From Streptomyces sp. CB02414 (GTDB lineage Bacteria > Actinomycetota > Actinomycetes > Streptomycetales > Streptomycetaceae), in NCBI RefSeq assembly GCF_001905385.1, contig NZ_LIPF01000016.1, forward strand, positions 1 through 64,000: 64,000 nucleotides of DNA, written 5' to 3'. The notes under the pieces were generated by a model. It had not been told where the DNA came from, searched no databases, and saw nothing but the letters and a program-made list of their open reading frames with translations. Both the position numbers and the translations under genes were made by a program. Positions 17,726 through 26,548 of this stretch are shown here, piece after piece (the stretch's first letter is position 1; every line of letters begins with the position of its first letter).

Positions 17726-20700
17726 GTGGCCGACAGCTTTGTTCACCTGCACAATCACACCGAATACTCGATGCTCGACGGCGCCCAGAAGCTGAAGCCG
17801 ATGTTCGCCGAGGTGGACCGGCAGGGCATGCCGGCCGTGGCCATGAGCGACCACGGCAACATGTTCGGCGCCTACGAGTTCCAGCAGGTGGCCAAGGGCT
17901 TCGGCTCGGTCAAGCCGATCATCGGGATCGAGGCGTACGTGGCCCCGTCCTCGCGCCGGAACCGGCGGCAGGAGTTCTGGGGGCCCGGCGGCCGGCGGGC
18001 CGTGTCGGACGACGGCGTGGGGTCGAAGGACGTCAGTGGCGGTGGCCGCTTCACCCACATGACGATGTGGGCGACGGGGGCGCGGGGCCTGCGGAACCTC
18101 TTCTACCTGTCCACGGAAGCCTCGTACACGGGCCAGTTCCCGGCGAACACGCCCCGCATGGACATGGAGCTGATCTCCGAGCACGCCGAGGGCATCGTCG
18201 CGACGACCGGATGCCCGTCCGGCGCCGTCCAGACACGGCTCCGCCTGAACCAGTACGACGAGGCCAGGCAGGTCGCCTCCGCCTACCAGGACGTCTTCGG
18301 CAAGGAGAACTACTTCCTGGAGCTGATGGACCACGGCCTGTCCATCGAGCGGGACGTGCGGGAAGGGCTGCTGCGGCTGGCCAAGGAGCTGGGCATGCCG
18401 CTTCTGGCCACCAATGACGCGCACTACATCCACGAGAGCCAGGCCGACGCGCACGACAACCTGCTGTGCATCGGCGTGGGCAAGAACAAGGCCGACGAGA
18501 AGAGATTGCGCTTCAGCGGCAGCGGCTACTACCTGAAGACGGCGGCCGAGATGCGGGCGCTGTTCGCGGAGCTTCCCGAGGCGTGCGACAACACGCTGCT
18601 GATCGCCGAGCGGGTCGGGTCGTACGACGAGGTCTTCGACAACGTCGACGAGATGCCGCAGTTCCCCGACGTCCCGGATGGGGAGACGCAGGAGTCCTGG
18701 CTGCGCAGGGAGTGCCTGAGCGGACTCGCCATGCGGTACGGCGATCCCGTCCCGGCCGAGGTTCTGGAGCGCTTCGAGACCGAGATGTCGGTCATCGGTC
18801 CGATGGGGTTCTCCTCGTACTTCCTCGTGGTCGCGGACATCTGCAAGTACGCCCGGGACAACGGCGTCCCGGTCGGCCCCGGCCGTGGTTCGGCGACCGG
18901 CTCGATCGTCGCGTACGCGACCCGCATCACCGAGCTGTGTCCCCTGGAGCACGGTCTGCTCTTCGAGCGGTTCCTCAACCCCGAGCGGATCAACCCGCCC
19001 GACGTCGACCTCGACTTCGACGACCGCCGGCGCGACAAGATGGTCCGGTACGTCACCGAGAAGTACGGCGACGAGTACACCGCGATGGTGAACACGTTCG
19101 GCAAGATCAAGGCCAAGAACGCGATCAAGGACTCGTCACGGATCCTCGGCTACCCCTTCAGCCACGGTGAGCGGATCACCAAGGCACTGCCGCCGGACAT
19201 CATGGGCAAGTCGATCCCGCTGGACGGCATCTTCGACCCCGCGCACCCGCGCTACGGCGAGGCCGGTGAGATCCGGGCGATGTACGAGAACGAGCCGGAC
19301 GTGAGGACCGTCATCGACACCGCCAAGGGCGTCGAGGGCCTGACCCGCGGCACCGGCGTGCACGCGGCCGCCGTCATCCTGTCCAAGACCAGGCTCACCG
19401 ACCGCATCCCGCTGCACATGCGCGCCTCCGACGGCGTGAAGATCACCGGCTTCGACTACCCCAGCTGCGAGAACATGGGGCTGGTCAAGATGGACTTCCT
19501 GGGCCTGCGGAACCTGGGCGTCATCGACCACGCCATCCAGAACATCCGCGAGAACCGCGGCGTCGGGCTCGCCACCGTCGACCCGATGGACGGCGACAGC
19601 GACACCGTCGTCATTCCGCTGGACGACAGGAAAACCTTCGAGCTGCTCGGCCGCGGCGACACCTTCGGCGTGTTCCAGCTCGACGGCGGCGGCATGCGCG
19701 CGCTCCTCAAGCTGATGGAGCCGACCCGCTTCGAGGACATCGCCGCCGCCCTCGCCCTGTACCGGCCCGGCCCGATGGCGGCCAACGCGCACACGAACTA
19801 CGCGCTGCGGCAGAACGGCAAGCAGGAGCCCGAACCGATCCATCCGGAGCTCAAGGAGGTCCTGGACCCGATCCTGGGCTCGACGCACCACCTGCTCATC
19901 TTCCAGGAGCAGATCATGGCCATCGCCCGGACCCTGGCCGGCTACACGCTCGGCGGCGCCGACATGCTGCGCCGCGCGATGGGCAAGAAGAAGCCCGAGG
20001 TCCTGGCCGCCGAGTGGGAGAAGTTCCACGACGGCATGGCCGCCAACGGCTACTCGGAGGAGGCCGTCAAGGCCATCTGGGACGTGATGCTCCCCTTCTC
20101 CGGCTACGCCTTCAACAAGTCCCACACCGCCGGCTACGGTCTCGTCTCCTACTGGACCGCGTACCTGAAGGCCAACTACCCGGCCGAGTACATGGCGGCG
20201 CTGCTGACGTCCGTCGGCGACGACAAGGACAAGGCCGGCATCTACCTGGCCGACGCCCGCAAGCTCGGCGTCACCGTCCTCCCGCCGGACGTCAACGAGT
20301 CCGTCGCGCAGTTCACGGCCGTCGGCGACGACGTGCGCTTCGGCCTGCGTTCGGTGCGCAACGTCGGCGACAACGTCATCGACACGGTCGTCGCGGCGCG
20401 GAAGGCGAAGGGGAAGTTCACCAGCTTCGCCGACTTCCTCGACAAGGCCGAACTGCCGGCCCTCAACAAGCGGGCGGTCGAATCGCTCATCAAGGCCGGC
20501 GCCTTCGACTCGCTCGGTCACACCCGCAGGGGACTGTGCGCCGTGCACGAGACGGCCATCGACGCGGTCGTGCCGCTGAAGAAGGCCGCTGCCCACGGCC
20601 AGGACGACCTCTTCGCCGGACTGGGCGGCGGCACCGGCGACGACGGCGGGTCCGGCTTCGGCCTGGACGTGCGGATCGACGACGGCGAGTGGCCGCGCAA

Positions 20701-21328
20701 GCAGCTGCTGTCCACCGAGCGCGAGATGCTCGGCATGTACGTCTCCGCCCATCCCCTGGACGGCACCGAGCACATCCTCGCCGCCCACCGGGACACCACC
20801 ATCCCCGACCTGCTGGCCTCCGGCCGGACCGACGGAACGGTGCGGCTGTCCGGCCTCATCACCAGCGTCCAGAACAAGGTGACCAAGCAGGGCAACGCCT
20901 GGGCCATCGTGAACCTCGCCGACCGCGACGGCACGATCGAGGTCCTCTTCTTCCCCGCGACCTACCAACTCGTGCTGGGCGCGCTGGTGGAGGACAGCGT
21001 GATCTCCGTCCAGGGGCGCATCAACGACCGGGACGGCGCCATCAGCGTCTTCGGCCAGGAACTCCAGGTCCTCGACGTGACGGCCGCCGAGCGCAGCGGT
21101 GCGGCGCCGGTCCAGCTCGCCTTCCCCCACCACCGCGTCAACGAGCCCATGGTCAGGGAACTCAAGCGGATCATGGGCGCCCACCCCGGCGAAAGCCCCG
21201 TACATCTCTTCGTACGCGGCCCTCGGAAGACCACGGTCTACGTTCTTCAGTCGATGGTGAACGCCGCCACGATCGCCTCCGACATCAAGGGCTCCTTCGG
21301 TCAGGACACCTGGCACGGTGTGGCATGA
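17726..21328 (+). CDS. dnaE: DNA polymerase III alpha subunit, DnaE-type (accessory paralogue)
   Basis: The 1200-residue replicative polymerase-type enzyme starts at GTG 17726, 10 bases after GGAGG. The N-terminal PHP domain keeps the metal residues in HLHNHTEYSMLDG, MSDHGNMFGAYEF and TNDAHYIHES. The palm motif NPPDVDLDFDDRRRDKMV near residue 426 holds the catalytic Asp pair. FNKSHTAGYGLVSYWTAYLK and the HhH region follow. A beta-clamp motif QDDLF sits near residue 957, and an OB fold (VRLSGLITSVQNKVTKQGNA) is C-terminal. The sequence differs clearly from the usual Streptomyces housekeeping DnaE, so I infer an extra copy. A DUF6300-type gene overlaps its stop. Confidence 0.9.
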   Translation: MADSFVHLHNHTEYSMLDGAQKLKPMFAEVDRQGMPAVAMSDHGNMFGAYEFQQVAKGFGSVKPIIGIEAYVAPSSRRNRRQEFWGPGGRRAVSDDGVGSKDVSGGGRFTHMTMWATGARGLRNLFYLSTEASYTGQFPANTPRMDMELISEHAEGIVATTGCPSGAVQTRLRLNQYDEARQVASAYQDVFGKENYFLELMDHGLSIERDVREGLLRLAKELGMPLLATNDAHYIHESQADAHDNLLCIGVGKNKADEKRLRFSGSGYYLKTAAEMRALFAELPEACDNTLLIAERVGSYDEVFDNVDEMPQFPDVPDGETQESWLRRECLSGLAMRYGDPVPAEVLERFETEMSVIGPMGFSSYFLVVADICKYARDNGVPVGPGRGSATGSIVAYATRITELCPLEHGLLFERFLNPERINPPDVDLDFDDRRRDKMVRYVTEKYGDEYTAMVNTFGKIKAKNAIKDSSRILGYPFSHGERITKALPPDIMGKSIPLDGIFDPAHPRYGEAGEIRAMYENEPDVRTVIDTAKGVEGLTRGTGVHAAAVILSKTRLTDRIPLHMRASDGVKITGFDYPSCENMGLVKMDFLGLRNLGVIDHAIQNIRENRGVGLATVDPMDGDSDTVVIPLDDRKTFELLGRGDTFGVFQLDGGGMRALLKLMEPTRFEDIAAALALYRPGPMAANAHTNYALRQNGKQEPEPIHPELKEVLDPILGSTHHLLIFQEQIMAIARTLAGYTLGGADMLRRAMGKKKPEVLAAEWEKFHDGMAANGYSEEAVKAIWDVMLPFSGYAFNKSHTAGYGLVSYWTAYLKANYPAEYMAALLTSVGDDKDKAGIYLADARKLGVTVLPPDVNESVAQFTAVGDDVRFGLRSVRNVGDNVIDTVVAARKAKGKFTSFADFLDKAELPALNKRAVESLIKAGAFDSLGHTRRGLCAVHETAIDAVVPLKKAAAHGQDDLFAGLGGGTGDDGGSGFGLDVRIDDGEWPRKQLLSTEREMLGMYVSAHPLDGTEHILAAHRDTTIPDLLASGRTDGTVRLSGLITSVQNKVTKQGNAWAIVNLADRDGTIEVLFFPATYQLVLGALVEDSVISVQGRINDRDGAISVFGQELQVLDVTAAERSGAAPVQLAFPHHRVNEPMVRELKRIMGAHPGESPVHLFVRGPRKTTVYVLQSMVNAATIASDIKGSFGQDTWHGVA

Positions 21329-21678
21329 CCGACGGTGACGAGATCACCGTCCGGGTCGGCGAGGTGCCGCCGTGCGCCCGCTGCGGAGGCGCGGCTCTGC
21401 TCCTTGTCCGGTTCGGTCATGCGTGGACGAACAACGCCGGGCGGCCCGTCCACGGCTTCCGGGAAGCGGACCTATGCCCGGCCTGCGACAGCGGTGACAC
21501 GTCGGCGGACGGTCTGTTGGCGCTCCTCGCCGTCGCCGGGGACATGCCCCTCTCGCGGGTCGCCGACTTCGGCGGCCACGTGGTCGCCTGGGTCGAGTCG
21601 GTACGGCAGCGCGGAGTCGACATGGGCCGATGGCGCAGTGAGGAACGCGCTCACCGGATCGACGACGAGCTGCCATGA
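21325..21678 (+). CDS. DUF6300-type small zinc-ribbon protein
   Basis: The 117-residue protein begins at ATG 21325, overlapping the dnaE stop (ATGA). It has two Cys pairs, CARCG near residue 17 and CPACDSGD near residue 51, consistent with a zinc ribbon. A helical C-terminus (MPLSRVADFGGHVVAWVESV) follows. This matches the DUF6300 family of Streptomyces, which is usually found alone. Coupling to a polymerase gene suggests co-expression, though a role in replication is not demonstrated. It ends 21 bases from the convergent stop of the next gene. Confidence 0.8.
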   Translation: MTDGDEITVRVGEVPPCARCGGAALLLVRFGHAWTNNAGRPVHGFREADLCPACDSGDTSADGLLALLAVAGDMPLSRVADFGGHVVAWVESVRQRGVDMGRWRSEERAHRIDDELP

Positions 21679-21698
21679 CCGACGTCGGGCGGTCGCCG

Positions 21699-24600
21699 TC
21701 AGGGGCATGTCCGGCGGTACGCGACTCCGTCAGGGACGTAACGGTGCCATTCCTGTTCGGTCAGGGACCGGCCCGCGATGGCGCAGGCCCGGTCCGTGAG
21801 GGTGGCGGGGTCGTTGAAGGCGCGGGTGTCCCACAGCCGTACGCTCAGATCGGAGCTGCTGGTGACGAGGGTGTGCCCGTCCGAGGAGAAGAAGGCCGAG
21901 CTCACGACACCGGTATGGCCGGTGTACAGGGCCAACTGCCGGTGGGTCCGGATGTCCCAGAGGCGTATCGCGCGATCGTCGCCGACCGTTGCCAGGGTCT
22001 TCCCGTCCGGGCTGACGACGGCCGACCAGACCACGCCGGTGTGACCCGTGAGGGTGGCGAGGCGACGGTGGGTGCGCGCGTCCCACAGCATGGCCGCGCC
22101 GTCCCGGCCGCTGCTGACGAGGGTCTTCCCGTCCGGGGTGAAGGAAACCGACTGCGCCATGTCGGTGTGCCCGGCGAGTGTCGCGATGAGGCGGCGGCGG
22201 TCGAAATCCCACAGTCTCAGCTTTCCGTCCCCGCTCGCCATCGCCAGAGTACTGCCGTCCGGGCTGAAGGTGACGGAGTAGATGCTCTTGTGGACCGCGT
22301 CGAAGCTGCCGACGCGACGGCGGGTCCGGACGTCCACCAGGTGCACGGACGAGGACTGGAAGCCGCCGGTCACGAGGGTCGTTCCGTCCGGACTGAAGGT
22401 CGTCCATTGGGCCCCGCCGTCGAACGAAGCCAGTTGCTCACGGGTCCGTACGCTCCACAGACGGGTTGTCCCGTCGATGTAGCTGGTGGTGGCGAGGGTC
22501 CGGCCGTCCGGGCTGAAGTGAACGGACTGCACGGGCCTGCGATGGCCGTCGAACGGGGCGAGGCGGCGGTGGGTGCGCGCGTCCCACAGCATGACGAGCG
22601 GACTGTCGTGGCTGCTCGCGGCGACGAGACTGCCGTCGGGGCTGAACCGTAGCGTGTTCACCCCGCCGCTGTACCCGGTCAACCGGCCCAGCGTGCGCCG
22701 CGTACGGGCGTCGTACAGGCGGACGGCCCCGGTGTCGTCGCTGACCGCGAGCACCTTCCCGTCCGGGCTGTAGACGGCCTGAGGAGCCGGGGTCCTGGTC
22801 TGTGGTGTCGAACCGTCCGTGGCGATCACGGCGAGCGGCTGCCCGACTCGCATGTTGTACAACCGGACCGTGGCGTCCGTGGACCCGCTGGCCAGCATCG
22901 CGCCGTCCGGGCTGAACTCGAGCGCGTTCACACCCCCGGTATGGCCGTTCAGCACGATCACGGCCGTGCGCTCCTCCACGTCCCACAGCCAGATGGAACG
23001 GTCATGGCTGCCGCTCGCCAGGATTCGGCCGTCCGGGCTGAACGCCACGTCCCACACGGTGTCGCTGTGGCCTGGGAGCGTGGCCAGTGGACGATGCCGG
23101 CGCACGTCCCACAGGCGCGCCGTTGCGTCACTCGCCCCCGTGGCCAGCGTCTCGCCGTCCGGGCTGAACGCCAGCGAAGTCACCTGCCCCGTGTGGCCTT
23201 CCAGCGTGGCCGTGCGCCGTCCCTCCCGCACATCCCAGAGCTGTACCTCTGACTGGTCGCTCTTGCTGGTGCGGGCGCCGAAGACGGTGACGGCGAGGGT
23301 GGTGCCGTCCGGGCTGAAGGCGAGATGGGAGGGCCAGGCGTCCTCGTTGCTGCGGTGGACCCGGAGTTCGTCGATCCGCTGATGAGTACGGGCGTCCCAC
23401 AGCAGGATCTTTCCCTGACGGCCTCCAGTGGCGATCGTGTCTCCGTCCGGGCTGAAGAGAGCCGGACCTCCTGCGCCGGTCAGGACTGCGGTCAGCTTTC
23501 GGGTCCGGACGTCCCACAGGCCTGCTTCCCACCCGTCGTGATCGGCGAGGAGGGTCCTGCCGTCGGGGCTGAACGTCGCCGTGTGCACCTGGCGGCTGCG
23601 GCTGTCGAGTGCGGCGATCCGCCGGCGCCCCGCGACGTCCCACAGCCGTGCCGTGCCGTCGTCTCCACCGGTGGCAAGGGTTTGTCCGTCCGGACTGAAG
23701 GCGACCGACTCCACCGCTTCGGTATGCCCCGTCAGGGTGGCCTGTACGGGCGAGTACACCGTGGACAGGAGATGCGAGCGGGTCTGCGGAGTCGGGGAGA
23801 TGCTCTGAGCAGCCAGGGCGAGGCGAGCCGCCAGCGCCGGGTCGGCGGTGGCCTGCTGACGACTCTGCTCCGTCAGGCTCCGGCTGGCCGCCAGGGCCCG
23901 CTGCTCACTGCTGTCGCGGGCGTTGCGGGTGGCCAGGGACACCGCGACGAGAGCGAGTACGGTGACCATGGCGAAGCCGGCGACGATCAAGCGGCGTCGA
24001 CGGGTGCGACGCTGCTGGACCTGCACACTGGCTTCGACGAACTCGGCTTCCTCGACGGGTACTTCGGTGGCGCGTTCGTCGACCCACCGCCGCGCCTCCG
24101 TGACCTGTTCCCGGCCGAGGACCAGTGTTTTCGGGCGGCCCTGCTCCTGCCACGTCTGCAAGGAACGTCGCAGCCCCTCCTGCCAGCTGCGGAACTCCCG
24201 GTTCTCCTCGACCCAGCGCTGCAGCCGCGGCCACGTCTCCACCAGCGCCTGGTGCGCGAGTTCGGCGGTGTCCCTCCCCGTCGGACGGCGCGTGACCACG
24301 ACCAGCCGCGTGCTGGCCAGCCGGTGGATCAACGCCCAGTCGCCCTCGGAGAACTCGGTGCGGGCGGCGACCCGGCGGGTGTCCGGCCCGCGCTCCCCGG
24401 CGTCCAGCAGCTCGCCGGGGCGTACGAGCTGGATGAAGATCCGCTCCAACGCCTGCCGTTCGGTCCTGTCCGCCCAGGCCCACAGTCTCTGCTCCGCGCC
24501 TTTGGCCAGGGCCCCTTCCACGCCACCGAGCTCCTGGTACGCCGTGGTGGTCAACCACCCGCGCTCCTGCCGCTCCCACAGCCGGCTCAGGGCGTACTCC

Positions 24601-26015
24601 AGCATCGGCAGCGCCGCCGGACCGGGCGGGGCGTCCCGCAGCATCCGCTCGACCAGACCGTCGGCGAACCGGATTCCCGCCCGGCCCTCCAGCGGACCGG
24701 TGATCACATCGGCCAGCTGGGTCCGCATCATCGGCTGCACCACCACCGAGGTGGCGTCCCATGCCGTACGAAGGTGGGGGAGCTGCTCGATCTGCCGGAG
24801 GAAGTCGATGCGGACGACGACGACGGCCTGGGCTCGCCGGCTGCCGTCGGTACGGCGGTCCGTCAGGACTCCCAGCATGGAGTCCAGCCGGCGGGCGGTG
24901 TCGGGCGCGTCGGTGAGCAGCGTTTCGAACTGGTCGGCCACCAGCACCAGCCGGGCTCTCCCACCGTGGCGGGCCAGCGTCTGCTCCACGGCGGTGCGGA
25001 TGCCCTGCTCGTCGGTGAGCTGCCGGGCCAGGGCCGACCAGCGGTCGTGCCAGTCGGCCCGCATGGTGTCCACATCTCCCGCCGAGGCCAGGGCCCAGGC
25101 CAGCAACTCCTCGGCGGTCAAGCGCAGCCCCAGCGGGAGGCGGGCGATCACGTAGCGGTCGTGGTCGAGACTGCCGAGCAGGCCGGCACCGACCAGCGAG
25201 GACTTGCCGACGCCGGAGGGCCCGAGCACAGGCAGGAGGGGTACTTGCTGCTGCTCCAGGAGTTCGAGCAGTCGCTGCGTTTCGTTCCTGCGGCCGTGGA
25301 AGACGGCACGGTCGTGCTCGGTGAACGGCAGCAGTTCCCGGTACGGGCTGTCCGCCAGCAGTCTTCTGCGCAGCTGGGGCCATTCCCGGGTGAGGGACTC
25401 CACGGTGAGCGCGTAGCCGGTCCGGCGCCGCTGGTCCCCCTCGACGGCGACGACGACGCCGATGACGCCGCCGTACTCCTCGTCCCACACCGGCGCTCCG
25501 CTGAAGCCGCCGGCCAGCGGGAACGGTGTTCCCTCGTCGCAGGTCAGCTGCCACCAGCCCGTACCCTCGCGGCCCTCGACGGTGCCGCGGGTCCAGATCC
25601 CGGCGTCCTTGCTGCCGCCGCGTCCCGGGTACCTCGGGAACCCGAAGGCCCGCCAGCGGTGCCCCGCCAGGTCGTCCGCCTCCACGATCCGCAGCGGTAC
25701 GGCACCCGGCGGGGGCTCGCCGGTCAGCTGCAGGACGGCGACGTCACCGCTGCTGTCACCGGCCACCGGCACGCTGAAGTGCACGGTGGCGGCGGCCTCG
25801 GGGCACCCGGGCAGCAGGGGGAAGTCGACGGTGACCGGGAGGAGTTCCGGCAGCGGTTCGCTCTCCGGCAGGCCGGCGGTGGAGGCGACGACGTGGGCGC
25901 ACGTGAGCAGCAGCTGGCCGGGGATCAGGAACGCCACCCCGACCGGACGGCCCTCGTGCAGCACACGGGCCGTCCCGCGCTCCCACGCGATGCCCGGCTC
26001 GGCCGCCGGTGTCAC
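21699..26015 (-). CDS. Trypsin-like protease-nSTAND NTPase-WD40 protein (predicted conflict effector)
   Basis: This is a 1438-residue multidomain protein. The N-terminal trypsin-like protease has His41 (LLLTCAHVVAS), Asp91 (GDVAVLQL) and Ser172 (GGFSGAPVW), a complete triad. A STAND-type NTPase follows with Walker A GPSGVGKSS (Lys271) and Walker B VLVADQFETLL. A single membrane-type helix (LIVAGFAMVTVLALVAVSLA) precedes about 15 WD40 blades (repeated FSPDG...LWD) in the C-terminal half, enough for two propellers. The GTG at 26015 overlaps the stop of the small upstream gene (GTGA). This layout is known from predicted conflict systems; the repeats probably sense and the protease acts. Confidence 0.9.
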   Translation of the reverse strand: MTPAAEPGIAWERGTARVLHEGRPVGVAFLIPGQLLLTCAHVVASTAGLPESEPLPELLPVTVDFPLLPGCPEAAATVHFSVPVAGDSSGDVAVLQLTGEPPPGAVPLRIVEADDLAGHRWRAFGFPRYPGRGGSKDAGIWTRGTVEGREGTGWWQLTCDEGTPFPLAGGFSGAPVWDEEYGGVIGVVVAVEGDQRRRTGYALTVESLTREWPQLRRRLLADSPYRELLPFTEHDRAVFHGRRNETQRLLELLEQQQVPLLPVLGPSGVGKSSLVGAGLLGSLDHDRYVIARLPLGLRLTAEELLAWALASAGDVDTMRADWHDRWSALARQLTDEQGIRTAVEQTLARHGGRARLVLVADQFETLLTDAPDTARRLDSMLGVLTDRRTDGSRRAQAVVVVRIDFLRQIEQLPHLRTAWDATSVVVQPMMRTQLADVITGPLEGRAGIRFADGLVERMLRDAPPGPAALPMLEYALSRLWERQERGWLTTTAYQELGGVEGALAKGAEQRLWAWADRTERQALERIFIQLVRPGELLDAGERGPDTRRVAARTEFSEGDWALIHRLASTRLVVVTRRPTGRDTAELAHQALVETWPRLQRWVEENREFRSWQEGLRRSLQTWQEQGRPKTLVLGREQVTEARRWVDERATEVPVEEAEFVEASVQVQQRRTRRRRLIVAGFAMVTVLALVAVSLATRNARDSSEQRALAASRSLTEQSRQQATADPALAARLALAAQSISPTPQTRSHLLSTVYSPVQATLTGHTEAVESVAFSPDGQTLATGGDDGTARLWDVAGRRRIAALDSRSRQVHTATFSPDGRTLLADHDGWEAGLWDVRTRKLTAVLTGAGGPALFSPDGDTIATGGRQGKILLWDARTHQRIDELRVHRSNEDAWPSHLAFSPDGTTLAVTVFGARTSKSDQSEVQLWDVREGRRTATLEGHTGQVTSLAFSPDGETLATGASDATARLWDVRRHRPLATLPGHSDTVWDVAFSPDGRILASGSHDRSIWLWDVEERTAVIVLNGHTGGVNALEFSPDGAMLASGSTDATVRLYNMRVGQPLAVIATDGSTPQTRTPAPQAVYSPDGKVLAVSDDTGAVRLYDARTRRTLGRLTGYSGGVNTLRFSPDGSLVAASSHDSPLVMLWDARTHRRLAPFDGHRRPVQSVHFSPDGRTLATTSYIDGTTRLWSVRTREQLASFDGGAQWTTFSPDGTTLVTGGFQSSSVHLVDVRTRRRVGSFDAVHKSIYSVTFSPDGSTLAMASGDGKLRLWDFDRRRLIATLAGHTDMAQSVSFTPDGKTLVSSGRDGAAMLWDARTHRRLATLTGHTGVVWSAVVSPDGKTLATVGDDRAIRLWDIRTHRQLALYTGHTGVVSSAFFSSDGHTLVTSSSDLSVRLWDTRAFNDPATLTDRACAIAGRSLTEQEWHRYVPDGVAYRRTCP

Positions 26016-26338
26016 GTACCGCCCTCGGTCCGGCCCCACTCCAGTTCGAGCTTGATGTGTGCCTCCCCGGAGCCCTTCGCCACGACGAGACCCGCCTCAG
26101 CCGTCACCCGGAGTCCGAACTCCGCACGGACGTGGTCGGGGCTGCGTGGCAGATCAGCCAGCCGCTCCAGCATGGTCGCGGCCACCCGCTGCACCCGTGC
26201 CATGCCCGACTCGAACGTGTCGGCGGACGTCTCGAAGAGCTCGTCGCCGCGACTGGCCCGGATCACCCCGGAACCCTGCTCGTCGGACAGCTCGACGACG
26301 AAGACCTCGCCGTCCTCGAAAGGGACACTCAGGTACAC
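26012..26338 (-). CDS. Trypco1-like protein (trypsin co-occurring domain)
   Basis: The 108-residue soluble protein starts at GTG 26338 with MYLSVPFEDGEVFVVELSDE, and its C-terminal half includes VRAEFGLRVTAEAGLVVAKG and KLELEWGRTEGG. The beta-alpha-beta pattern and its strict link to a trypsin-STAND gene match the trypsin-co-occurring (CU044_2847/Trypco1) family. The stop overlaps the start of the effector gene, so translation is coupled. In the family it is thought to be a small partner or ligand-binding regulator of the protease; here that is inferred from position. Confidence 0.8.
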   Translation of the reverse strand: MYLSVPFEDGEVFVVELSDEQGSGVIRASRGDELFETSADTFESGMARVQRVAATMLERLADLPRSPDHVRAEFGLRVTAEAGLVVAKGSGEAHIKLELEWGRTEGGT

Positions 26339-26487
26339 GCCGGCAACCTTCCTGCTGAGCCGTCAGAACACTTACGTGCCAGGTGAGTTGTGCGTTTCTT
26401 CCCGGCCCGACATGGTACTGCGGCCTCCGACGACGGCTCCGGACTTCGGTGCGGAAGCACGACCGACTACGCCGGCGGACGAACAGA

Positions 26488-26531
26488 CACGGCCCCGCCC
26501 GCCGTCACGGAGGACGGCGAACGGGGCCGTG
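26488..26531 (-). terminator. Stem-loop downstream of parB
   Basis: CACGGCCCCG (26488-26497) pairs with CGGGGCCGTG (26522-26531). An inner stem GCCGTC/GACGGC extends the structure. It lies just past the parB stop on the minus strand and separates parAB from the Trypco1 operon. Confidence 0.65.
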
Positions 26532-26548
26532 GGGCGACTGCCGGTCCG

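Noticed and set aside
19136..21316. Long open frame antisense to the dnaE-like gene
   Set aside because: A high-GC shadow of the coding strand; no domain and no ribosome site.
17726..21328. Housekeeping Streptomyces dnaE
   Set aside because: The N-terminal and PHP sequence differs clearly from the usual housekeeping form known to me, and the neighbours are accessory genes.
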